Assembly: GCA_002286715.1 (NCBI GenBank)
Contig: NSJX01000002.1
Coordinates: forward strand, 1,040,396-1,104,395
Direction: 5' to 3'
DNA length: 64,000 nucleotides
From: Dentipellis sp. KUC8613
Taxonomy: Eukaryota; Basidiomycota; Agaricomycetes; Russulales; Hericiaceae
The position numbers and the translations under genes were made by a program. Below the pieces are notes generated by a model. It was not told the DNA's origin. It made no database searches and saw only the letters and a program-made list of their open reading frames with translations. Shown in pieces: positions 23,945-34,071 of the stretch; position 1 is the stretch's first letter; every line of letters starts with the position of its first letter.

Positions 23945-24554
23945 CCCGGGGAGCGAATGATAAGAATGAAAGGAAACCAGAAAGTACAGCAGCGATACAC
24001 CCCGGCTGCGCGTGGCTATCGCGCATATATAGGACCTTGAGCCATATAGCACTGCGATGGCGCGATGGTGGCGGGCCCGCAACGCTGCCCCTATATGAGT
24101 TTCTTCATCAGTATCATGGCCGAGGAGTGCTTGACAAATCTCCTCAAAGCCGCGAAACGCATGTCGACATATCAGTCATTCTACACTTGGGTTGGGCTGT
24201 AGACTCCGAAGGGCTAAACGTAAACATCGTGCAGGAGCTACGGTTTCCAATTTCAAATAGGCGCGCGTCACGCGTTTGTCGCGAGACTTGCGTCAACCGG
24301 AACCATTTTCTATACGGGTTTCAACGCGTGGTGGCCACTTCGAAAGGGAGCCGCAACGATGCAAACGATAACGAGGTTCGATTCTCATTTAGAAGCAACT
24401 TACACTGAAACGCATCTATAGACCCCTCATGCTGAAGATTAACAACCTTTTTGACCCGAGCACGATTAGTACTCTGGCGCTTTGATTCACTTCTACATAG
24501 GTATAACATCGGATATAAGTACATGTGTAGAAGTACAACGCTGGATGTCTATAG
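23945..24554. other. Intergenic region between the two permease copies
   Basis: About 610 bp. The left part is the copy 1 promoter, with a TATA-like element; the right part (from 24491) is the duplicated 3' flank of copy 2. The middle (24070-24480) is unique and holds no recognisable gene. Confidence 0.5.
24019..24034 (-). promoter_or_regulatory. TATA-like box of permease copy 1
   Basis: On the minus strand this reads TCCTATATATGCGCG, 75-90 nt upstream of the copy 1 ATG (23944). In copy 2 the aligned position, just beside the conserved GGACCTTGARCCATAT block, reads CTTGCAGGCG on the minus strand, so the box is absent there. Confidence 0.5.
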
Positions 24555-26850
24555 CTAAGGGGTGGTCAAGAGAGGCTCTTCCTCCTGGGTGTCTTGCTGA
24601 GGATGGTATCTCCGAACGAGGCACGCTGTGCGTGCGCCGCCGCCCAGTTCTATGACTTCTTCGACGATCTCATAGCCCCCAAGTCGAGGAAGCAGTACAA
24701 TCCATACGTAATAGTAAATCCCACAAAGCTACACAATGTCGGGAATTAGAACGATATATACGGTACGAAAAGGCATGGACTTACAGCGAGCACACTGAGC
24801 CCAACGACGCAATATCTGCAGCCGCGGAAGTAAACAGATGCGTTTCATGTAAAAAGGGAGATATAATACGCACGTCGCATACCAGAATGATACATCAGCA
24901 CGGCCGTTCTCAGGTGGAACCCTGGATGGTAATATGAGTTGTGAAGATGGTATCAGATATTTTGGCCCCTTTACCAAGGCATGACCAGGAGGAGCGAAGA
25001 GTTGGCCAGCCATGCGACGATGGCAATATTCCATACTCGATACTTCGACGGAGCGAGGCCTGCCTCGGCACGCCTGCGACGGAGCACCCATAAACCGACA
25101 CCGGTCGCGAGCGCGAAAATCTAAACATTCGCGCTCTCTCAGTGTTCCGGATCACACGTTCCATTGGTATACGCACCAAAGTAGGATACGATGCAAGATC
25201 TAGAAGGAAATTGTACGCGTCCTTCGCTGGGAGGGCGAGGATGACCAGGACGGTGAGAAGGTATTTCAGCAACACCGGCGCGAGCGGCGTGCCGAATGGT
25301 TTCGTGGATGCAAATAATTCGGGCCAGGGAAGGAGACCTTGGCGCGCCACTTCCCGCAAGACACGAGCTTGGCCGACGGTCTAAAGCGCATGATTAAATG
25401 GGCACAGATGAAGACCATCGGATGTGATGCATACGACTGCGACCTGATTGAAGTCAAAGGGACAGTCAACATGGACCGGGAGAAAGGTGGATGCTACGCA
25501 CAATGTTTCCAACACAACTCAGAGCGACCATGACGGGCAATACCTTCGACGCCCACCCGTCTCCAAAGACCCTCTTGAAGAACAGCGCCGCGACCAGCTG
25601 TCCAGACCCCTTCATCTCGTCAGGCGGTACCGCGGCGACATAGGAGACGTTAATCAAGAAAAGGAGGACAGACACGATACTGAGTGACAGGAAGCCCGCG
25701 TTACGGACTGTCCGCACGGGATTGGGGCCTTTTACCTCGCTGAGCACGTTGAATGCGTTTGTCCAGCCGACGAAGGCAAAGTTGGTCTTGACGAGGGCAG
25801 TGGAGAGGGCGTTCGGATTGCTACTTCCGCCTTTCCAGAGATTGTCAAAGTTAGCGAAGGGATCAGAGACGCGCGTGAAGCCTGCGAGGACAGCAAGACC
25901 TGAGAGCACAATGCTGAGTGAAAGGTAACCCTCTGAGCGACGGCGAGGATGAAGGGGAGGGTGCACTTACAAGACAAGAGATGATACTTTGAGTGCGGTC
26001 AAAAGGTTAACCGCTCGAAGAGACCACTTCGTCGAGAGTCCGACGACTGCGTGCGGCATGATCAGCTCAAGAAATGTAATAGAGTGGAGCAGACGACGCA
26101 CGGCCGACGCAGAACGTCGCGACTCCCACCGCGAGCGCCGTCTGGTTGAAGTCGGTGATGGGCTCGTCAAATATCGAGAGCACGTATTGCGCAAAAACGA
26201 CGGAATTCGTGGCGCTGTATCTGGACCCGTGTACGTGAGTAGATGCCCTTCGAACTGAGGGTACTACGTACGACAGCAGGACGGAAGTGATGGCGAATGT
26301 CGTCGGTACGAGGAAGCGTGGACGAGGGTACGCTTGCTCCAGATATACCACTTCCGCGCCGGAGCGCTGGGGGAACATACTTGCAAGCTCGGAGTAGGCA
26401 AGGAGTGCCACTGATGGCAAAACGACGTCTTGTGAACAGCTTCAGGACGTGTCTACTGGGGATGCACTCACAAAACGCGAATATCGGAGCAATGAGCCAG
26501 AGGGTGAGCAAAAGGCCGACAGAGCCCACTGAATTCAAAATGACCCCAGGCACAGAGAATATGCCAGAGCCTAGGAGTTGTCCTAAATTCAGCATGGTCG
26601 CGGAAGTCAAAGACACTCCATGACCAAGTGGGTTGTGCTGGACGATAAATCGCACTGTGAGTTTTGGAAAAATTCATCGCAAGCAACAATACTGAATTAC
26701 CTTCTCCACCGGCGCGCCCTCCACCAAGTCCTGCTCTTCTTCGATTTCATGGACTTCGGCATCTACAGTCACAGCCTTATTTGCACTCTGAGACGTTGAA
26801 GGAGCGGCGGCCACGTCTTCAGTGCTTCGGTAGCCGTCCTCAACAGGCAT
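24555..26850 (-). CDS. Methionine/amino-acid permease, Mup1-like (copy 2)
   Basis: Paralogue of the adjacent permease with the same exon order. The start at 26850 reads MPVEDGYRSTEDVAAAPSTS; a further in-frame ATG lies at 26892 but would break the parallel with copy 1. Core blocks: NPLGHGVSLTSATMLNLGQL with LLGSGIFSVPGVILNSVGSV, ALLAYSELASMFPQRSGAEV, SVVFAQYVLSIFDEPITDFN, WKGGSSNPNALSTALVKTNF, GSGQLVAALFFKRVFGDGWA and QGLLPWPELFASTKPFGTP. The C-tail is GGYEIVEEVIELGGGARTAC and EEEPLLTTP. No frameshift or stop was seen inside exons. Differences lie mainly in the N-tail and loops. It shares the likely substrate class, but the promoter differs. Confidence 0.9.
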
Positions 26851-27415
26851 TCCGGGAAGCGAATGAAAGAGGGCGAAGAAAGGCGGAAGCAATGCATCCC
26901 GGCTGGACGTCCTTATCGAACGTACACGCCTGCAAGGGACCTTGAACCATATGACCGACCGGGATCATGATGGGCACGATGCGTGGTGGGAGTCTCACAG
27001 AGCTGCAGCCTGCCCCCTACAGGTATCGTGAGCCTCGTCATCAGATTTGCCGGGGGATACGTTGGCATATGTACATCCTGGAGATGCAAGCAATCATACC
27101 ATGGATTCGGCCTCAAACTCACTGATGAGTCGACCGGAAGCATACGTATGTCGCGCATACGCAAAAGAGGCGTAGTGACTCAGGATCCGGTTTCAAAAAA
27201 GTGTGCATCACGCGTCGACAGTTTGGCGCCTTTCCTAGAATCGATGAGCCTGCAGAATCATACAGTCTACTAAAAGGAGACAGACAAGAAAGCGAGGATC
27301 ATGATAAGCTTCTCTAAGGATCCCGTCGCAAGCGAATGAAAACCACTTGAAGCTGGGAAGCATCTATTCATCCCATGAAAGAAGCCCAGGTCCAGACAAT
27401 GCCTGACAACGGGGC
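26851..27415. other. Intergenic region, permease copy 2 promoter / kinase 3' flank
   Basis: About 565 bp. The left end matches the copy 1 upstream region (GGACCTTGARCCATAT block). The rest is unique and no gene is seen. Confidence 0.45.
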
Positions 27416-28835
27416 TCATCTTGGGGAAACGAGTCTGTCGCCCATACTCCTCCAAAATACGGAAAGCCAGTGACCCTCCTCCCCAAGCGTTCCCTCCATC
27501 CCATCACCCGGCTGCCCAGCGACTCGAAGCAGCTTCACACCCTCCCATATCATCGCCTTGATGTGCTCGCATTTGACTTCCGCACCCGGGCAGTCGCACC
27601 ATAGACCGTGTCTCCACGCGGCAGCGTTGACGAGCTCCCATCCGTGCATGATCAGCACCGAACGCTGGAACTCGCGCATCTCGTGGACTGCGCGGAAGGG
27701 TGGTGAAGAGGCGCTGTGCGAGGTATACAGCGCGGAGGAAAATGCATCTAGGACTGGCCGAGGCGGGGTCGTGCTCAAGGACGACAGGGAAGAGAGGTGC
27801 AGATATGCTCCTATCAAACACAAGCAATCAATTAGCCCTCTGCAAATTCATACGAAGCTGACGTTAACCCGAACGTACCTAGCTGCGCGATGTCAGCAGC
27901 AGGCTCGTTCGGGCCCGCAAACTCCCAATCACAGATCTTCAGCACGGAGGAGGGTCTGTCCGAGTCCAGACTGGCAGAAGGATCGACCATGATAGTCCCG
28001 AACCAAATATCGCCCTGCGAGAACGCGGTCTTCTTCCTGCCCTTCCAGTGCCGCAGAGCGCGCTCGCCCAGCTCCTCGTAGTCAGGAACGCCCGCAGCTT
28101 TCATGAACCTCGTTGCGTTGGCTATGACGCCTTGCATGACGGTCTCCGCATCCGCGTTGGCCAGAGACGCGTGTAGGTCGGACCCAGGCGCAAGGGTACT
28201 TGAATCCGAGTCATATGCATGGTGCAGGTCTGCTAGGAACTGCCCGAGGTGTCGGCCAGCAAGTGCGGCTGATTCGGCTGTGGTGGAGGGGTGTGCGAGG
28301 TATTTGTCGAGAGTTAGGTGCGACTCTAGGTCGGACTGGATGAGGACGTGCTGCGCCTCGTCGTGGTGGAGCAATAGAGGGACATCAATGAATGGATTCC
28401 GCGCGAGGACGTCTGAAAGATGCTTGTCTGTGCGGAAGAGACGCAGTGCTTGGGCCTCAACAAACTAAGCGCGTTGGATTCGTCAACAGGTCCAGTGAAT
28501 CCGATAAAATAACATACCTGTCTTCTTTGAGAAAAAGCAAAGTCAGGGAACTTTGCAAAGTACGGCGGTGCCTGTTTGAGTATGATGGTCCTGTATTTCA
28601 AGATGTGCCCTGCAATATCGACCTCGCTGTCGTCGTCGGTGCCATTGAAGGCCGCAGCAGGATGGCCATTCGGAGTGACGGGATTCGCCGACGTTCGCGG
28701 TCGCGTGTGTACGGCCCGTACCACATGGTTAGCGTTCCCTCCGGACAATTCCTGTGCAGTCCACTGGGCTTGTGTCAACGAGAAAAGGTAGCTGGCGAAG
28801 TCAAACGGCAGGTAGTCGCGGTGGTTCGCGTCCAT
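27416..28835 (-). CDS. Phosphotransferase-fold small-molecule kinase (APH / MTR-kinase-like)
   Basis: Member of the aminoglycoside phosphotransferase/methylthioribose kinase fold; substrate unknown. Four exons or so. N-lobe: QAQWTAQELSGGNANHVVRA, TIILKQAPPYFAKFPDFAFS (the Lys in ILKQA is the expected ATP lysine), and EAQALRLFRTDKHLSDVLAR. C-lobe: HLGQFLADLHHAYDSDS, then the catalytic loop FSQGDIWFGTIMVDPSASLD and the metal-binding Asp in LKICDWEFAGPNEPAADIAQ. The catalytic loop has Gln where HGD kinases have His, and Thr in place of the usual Asn; methylthioribose kinase also tolerates Ser at the latter position. The C-terminal exon (27416-27810) continues with helices (FRAVHEMREFQRSVLIMHGW). 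It is intact, so probably a real enzyme. Confidence 0.8.
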
Positions 28836-29215
28836 GATAGCCTCTCGGCGCTCGATGCTAGGTGAGGATAGTAGGGTATGGGCATTTGTACGCTAGCTCG
28901 TTATCTACACGCCAAATGAATCTGGGACTGCGGACCCACATCGTGGGCGGCGACAATGACATCAGGAGAAGAAACAGTAAGGTTTCCTTGACAGGAAACG
29001 GCATGCTTCTCAGTCTTCCGACGCGAGACGCGTCGCGTCGTAGATATTGCAAAGCAGTTACCGAAGCGTGTGGTGGCCACGCGATATAGCGGAAGTAACT
29101 TTCCATATCCTGGACACGCCTTTACGAAACCAAGTACTCGGATGAAGAAAAGCAGATGACATTGTCCCTTCGAAGTTACATCAACGTAGTCGCAACCGGC
29201 AATGCTCTTTCACAT
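28836..29215. other. Intergenic region between kinase and COX4
   Basis: About 380 bp between the kinase start and COX4 stop, both minus strand. It should hold the kinase promoter and the COX4 3' UTR. A GACGCGTCGCGTC-type string near 29028 is the only structure noticed. Confidence 0.4.
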
Positions 29216-29862
29216 TTAGTGGTGGTGAGGGGCAGCGACCTCCTCCTGAGGGTAGATCTCCGTGACGGTGACCTCGTTGGGCTTGGCCTCGATGATGTAG
29301 GCTGCAAGAAACGTTAGAAAAAGAGAAAAACCATTCACTTTCGCGAGATACTAACCAGAGCCGCACTCGGGGCACCTGCGGGGCTTCTCGCTGTTGACAT
29401 TGAACCAGTGAAGGTCATGCGAGTCGGCGGGGGAGCCGGTGCATCCGACGATGCGCTCGGGTTCCTGCGCAGCCAAAGAAGCCGTGAATCTCATCGTACA
29501 TGCACGCGACACGAGGCACAAGTGCTGCGGTAAGAAGGAACAAGACATACGACGGAGAAAACCTTGATGGGGTCGGCGAGGGTGCCGATGCGGCTCGCGT
29601 CCAAAGGCTCCAAATCGAACACGTTCACACCCTCGAGGAGACCGAGAGTCTCAACACGGTCAAGACCAGTGGACTGAACGGCATCAGTGGGGACCTCTCC
29701 GGGCTTCGCGCCAGGACCGTAGATAGGAGGAGCGGCGGCCTTGTGGTCGTCGGAGCGACGAACGGCAGAGGTGGAGAGGGCACGGAGGGAGGGGGTAGCG
29801 CGTGCACCTGCGCGCGCGGCGAGGGCAGCAGGGCGAGCAGAGCGCAGAGCAGCTTTGAACAT
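29216..29862 (-). CDS. COX4: Cytochrome c oxidase subunit 4 (COX5B type)
   Basis: Nuclear-encoded zinc-binding subunit of mitochondrial complex IV (yeast Cox4, animal COX5B), on the matrix side. Three exons: 29551-29862, 29356-29464, 29216-29301, giving 168 residues. The presequence is rich in Ala, Arg and Ser (MFKAALRSARPAALAARAGA). Core: GLDRVETLGLLEGVNVFDLE, ADPIKVFSVEPERIVGCTGS, SHDLHWFNVNSEKPRRCPEC. The zinc site is one Cys (GCTGS), a His (SHDLHW) and the CPEC pair. The tail (YPQEEVAAPHHH) carries extra histidines. Divergent from the Ca2+/H+ exchanger. High confidence. Confidence 0.95.
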
Positions 29863-30482
29863 GATTTTGGGGAGGACGACGGTGAGGTGGGCAAGCTGCG
29901 TCTGCGACTAAACTCAAGTCTTGTCACTCCTCCTCCGTCACGCAGTCACACAGACATTCCGCATGGACCCGATTCGCTGCCTCGAGTGTTCGAGTCGTGC
30001 TCCAGTGCCGGCCTCGCCGACCGTCGTCCATCACAGCGCCTGAACCAGCTGCTCGTCTTTTATTATGCTCATCATCGTGTCCGATCCCGACGCGCACCAG
30101 ATGACACTTGTCTTCCTTTCAAACCAAAGGATTGATCAGAGCCAAATCAAAGCAGGCATTTATGCGCGCCTGGATAACGTCACCCGCAATGGAGCAATCT
30201 TCATCGATGCTGGGACACTGCGACACTTGTTTAGCGAAGCGGCTAAGCCGCGCACTGCATAGCCTCACGACGGGGTGCCATTGGCCGACGTGTTCGTGCA
30301 ACAGCTTCTAGCGATTCCCCAAAAAGGCAAGTCTCCATGAACGGGAGCGGGCACGGTTATTTATATCAGTGCTTCTGCCCGTTATTCATCGCGCTCTTGC
30401 GCGTCCGCGACACCTAAACATAGTTCTTTGACAGACTATAACACCGGCGGTTTCTTGCCTGCCTCGCCCCCGCCCACCCGCC
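29863..30482. other. Divergent promoter COX4 / Ca2+/H+ exchanger
   Basis: About 620 bp with no gene. A TTATTTATAT run at 30357-30366, about 117 nt before the exchanger ATG, may be its TATA element. The rest has no structure that I can name. Confidence 0.4.
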
Positions 30483-33400
30483 ATGTCGCGCTACTCTGCG
30501 ACCGTCGACAACATCATCTCGGATTATTACGAGTCCTCTCCTTCAGTTCCCCAGACTCAGAAACGCACGCCCCGCCTCTCCGACCCCCGCCTCGGCCTCG
30601 ATGGCTCCTTTACTCTCCCGACGCTCGAGCGCTCTGCCACCCAGTCTACTTCGACCACCGTCACGTCGACCGCCAACCTCCTCGGCGGGCACAGACGAAC
30701 CTCGACCTCGAATGGCAAATCTTTCCTTTCCAGCTGGCGCTTCCATGGCCCGCATCGTAAAGACGAAGAGATGGCGCAAGATGCGCAGAAAGTCAAGGAC
30801 GACTCAAGACCGCCGATGAAGCCGTGGCACGGCTGGCGGGTTATCCTGACAGAGTCTTGTAAGTCAGACCTTCGTGCTCTGCTTCGTGTCGTATGTGAAG
30901 CTTGAATCATGTGCGTCACGTACAGGGCTCAACATTCTTCTTGTATTTCTGCCTGCTTCTGTGAGTTCGATCCAGTCATATGTAGGCCGCCTGCTTAGGT
31001 TTGTCTAGTGGATTGTGGACTCCGTGATGGAGAACTCACACACTCTAGTCTTTATATGTACGTTACACTGTTCCTTCGACAGCGGCCAAGGTAATGACTG
31101 GTTGCGTAGTTTGTATTTTGGCCATGTTGCCCCTTGTCAAGGTATATACTCTTTCATCTGGAACGAGACCGGCGTTAAACTCGTCGTTATCGCTTAGTTA
31201 CATGAGCTTGCTACGCGAGAGCTCGTTATACGAATTGGAGGATCACGGACAGGTCTGCTCAACGCTAGCATGGTGGGTAGTAATGCTTCATGATTGTTGA
31301 AGGTGTACTTATTTCCTTCGGATTTATGCAGGCCAACACGTGAGTATACACCTATATCTTTCTTACTCAAAGCTGAACCTATTTTGCCAGTGTAGAATTA
31401 GTTGTTGCGGTGAGTGGAGGCACGGTGCTTATTCTCTTCTGTATTCATTGTCGTTATAGACCACTGCGCTCCGCAAGTGTGAGCTTCGGGTCGTGCAATC
31501 ATCCCGTGAGTTCTGCTATCTCGTAGGGTGACGTCCGCTCACTGTCATGTTACTGTTCCAGTCATAGGAGGAATGCTGAGCAAACTGCGTCCGTGTCTGA
31601 GCTTGCATATTTTGACTGCTGCCTAACAACATTTCATAGTCCTCGTGCTGGGCATGTGTTTCTTTGCCGGCGGCATACGCTTCTCAGAGCAAGACTTTGA
31701 CCCTAGTACGTTTGCTCTAAATTTAGGTCACTCCACCCTGACTGGTTGAATAGCCGCGACCGGAATCCAATCTTCCCTTCTCAGCATAAGCGTCGGGGCT
31801 GTCCTCCTGCCTGCTGCGTACCATTTCTCCCTTAGTGGAGGAACCAACTCCGCCTCGAACGAGCAGAAGACTGATATCTTGCGTATGAGCCACGGAGTTA
31901 GTCTCGCGCAGCTACTTTTTTGAATATTATGACTGACATTTTTACAGGTGGCCATCATTCTACTGTTCAGTAAGTGCCATCAGCGTGACCTCAACGGACT
32001 GGGGTGCTCATTCATTTCACCAGTTTACATCGCCTATCTTCTGTTCCAACTATGGTCCCACACGCATCTCTTCCAGGACAAGAAGCGGCCCAACAGCCTT
32101 CTCCCGTTGAAACCGACGAAGATGATGCATTCTCGGTCGTCCACTGGAGGCTCAAATCTGGAAAAGGATAAGTCCTCGCCGATATACGAATCCGGCCAAG
32201 ACGCCAGTCCGGCTTCTGTCAAGTCTTCAGCGAGCCTTGTCAGCGTCAATCACCACCGGAACCCGTACTCATCCGGTTCTCCATTTGCGTCCGCCTCGGA
32301 CCTCTCGCTGCCCATGACCAACGCGAGCTCGAGTTCGTCGACCACGATAGGGTTTGTTTATTCCAAGGCAGCGCCGGCTCCCGCGATCAACTCTACAGTG
32401 AAGCTGGTGCACGACGGGCGGCATGGCCATACCTGCCCTGCTACCGAGCTGCCGTCTAGCACAGGTCCCGATTTCTCCCCGGAGCGGCCTTTGCCGATGG
32501 ATGAGGCGACATACATCGAACGACTTGAAGAGCGCGAGGCGGAGAAGGAGGAGCAAGCTATTGTACACCACAAAGTCAAAGAACCGAAGCTGAGCTGGCC
32601 GTTGACTGTCGGCCTCTTGGTCATTATCGCAGTGGTGAGCAGCTTCCCTTTAAACCCGAACGTAGCTAGTAACACCTATTTTGAAGTTGGTGGCGATCAA
32701 CGCGGAGTGGCTCGTCGAGTCTATGAACGGGCTGTCGACTGAAACGATCAGCAAGGAGTGGATCGCGCTGATCCTGCTGCCCACGGTCAGCTGTATTGCC
32801 GGTGAGATCGCATTTGCGCTCTGAAACGAATATATGGATGGGACTTATATCGATGTTCCGATAGAATGCGTCACGGCGATTAATGTCTCTGTCAAGGACC
32901 AGCTTACTTTGAGCATCAGTGTTGCTGTTGGGTCGACGATCGTGCGTCTGGTCTTCCTTCTTCGATCTGAACTGTCGCTAATATCATGCATATGTAGCAA
33001 ACGGCGCTTTTCGTAATTCCGTAGGTCTTCGTTTGTTGTGATGTGCACTTTCACTTATTCGTAATGTTAGATTCATGATCGTCCTTGGGTGGATTCTTGA
33101 CAAACCCTTGGCTATGTTGTTCGACCCCTTCGAATCAGTAGTGAGTACACTTTGTTTATGCAGTCAGAATCAAATTCTCAATTCCATCTAATCAATCGTA
33201 GGTTCTGTACATCTCTGGTATGCACAAAAGAATACTTCATCTCAAGTGGAATCTGCTGACGATAGATACTAGTACATGTCATGGGCTATGTTGTCGCAGA
33301 CGGCAAGTCGAACTGGTTGGAGGGCGTCATTCTTATCTGTAAGCAATTTCTGCGTCAAGGTGGAACGTACTCAACCTCGCTGCAGGTCTTTACATTATCA

Positions 33401-33531
33401 TTGCTGTATCATTCTGGTTCTATCCAGGTGAGCATCATGCTGCGTTTCATAACAGATCCTTGCTCATAAAGCTACTAGGATCCACTTTCTCAAGCACCCT
33501 AGCTGTCTGCTCAACAGACCCGCGTGCGTGA
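30483..33531 (+). CDS. Ca2+/H+ exchanger (Vcx1/CAX family)
   Basis: Vacuolar-type Ca2+/H+ antiporter that removes cytosolic calcium. The start at 30483 gives a long Ser/Thr-rich N-tail (MSRYSATVDNIISDYYESSP). A very fragmented gene, perhaps 15 exons, yields: WLNILLVFLPAS, WIVDSVMENSHTLVFI, LAMLPLVK, then TGLLNASMANTVELVVATTA and LRKCELRVVQSS (c-1 region), LLVLGMCFFAGGIRFSEQDF, and VGAVLLPAAYHFSLS. A long cytoplasmic loop is encoded at about 32050-32620. The second half has SWPLTVGLLVIIAV, LVAINAEWLVESMNGLS, ILLPTVSCIAECVTAINVSV (c-2 region), LTLSISVAVGSTIQTALFVI and DKPLAMLFDPFESVVLYIS. The final exon ends at 33531. Both c-1 and c-2 motifs are non-canonical. Family certain; ion preference not. 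Confidence 0.87.
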
Positions 33532-34071
33532 TCTGCTCCGCCGCCCAAAATACCCTACATTAGTCTAATCTTCTCGTCGCACACTGCACTGCTTCCCTTC
33601 ACACCTTGGACACCGTTCCCGCATCTTGGACTTTCCCCTTCCATCGCAAGCCAGTAGATAGATACCCTGCACTTCTAGACGTCTTTTTACCTTCATTTAG
33701 AACATACCACATACCACATACACACCATCGTCGCATCACCGCAACAGCCGCCGTCACCTGTCAATCTCACTCTCATCCTTCCTCCACCTCGCTTTGTCTG
33801 TATCTTGCACTGTACTTCTCGCTGGACGATCGCGCTCGCCTCGCATCGAGCCCCACGCACGGAACACCCCGATACTTAGTTACTAGTCACTTCTCGCTAA
33901 TGTGTGGACGATGCGTTCCTCGTTTCCGCTGTATACATGTAGGTAGCCCTTTCGTGTCTAATACCAGTTCGCGGCGAGTCCGTTCGTTTATGAGATTGTG
34001 CGTGCGGAAAGATATGCATGATACGATTACAAATGTCAGTGGCCCAGGTGCACCCAAAGAAAGACTGGAGA
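33532..34071. other. Convergent intergenic region
   Basis: About 540 bp between the exchanger stop and the URK1 stop. It contains a CATACCACATACCACATACA tract near 33703-33725, a short tandem repeat. No gene seen. Confidence 0.45.

Larger units (their letters stand above)
21581..26960. repeat. Tandem duplication of a permease gene
   Basis: Two head-to-tail units, about 21581-24050 and 24491-26960. Matching landmarks keep order and strand: the ttctacatag 3' flank (21581; 24491), the coding exons and introns, and the upstream block GGACCTTGARCCATAT (near 24032-24047 and 26938-26953 on the plus strand, where it reads forward). Coding exons are strongly alike while introns and flanks have drifted, so the duplication is not recent. 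Confidence 0.85.
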
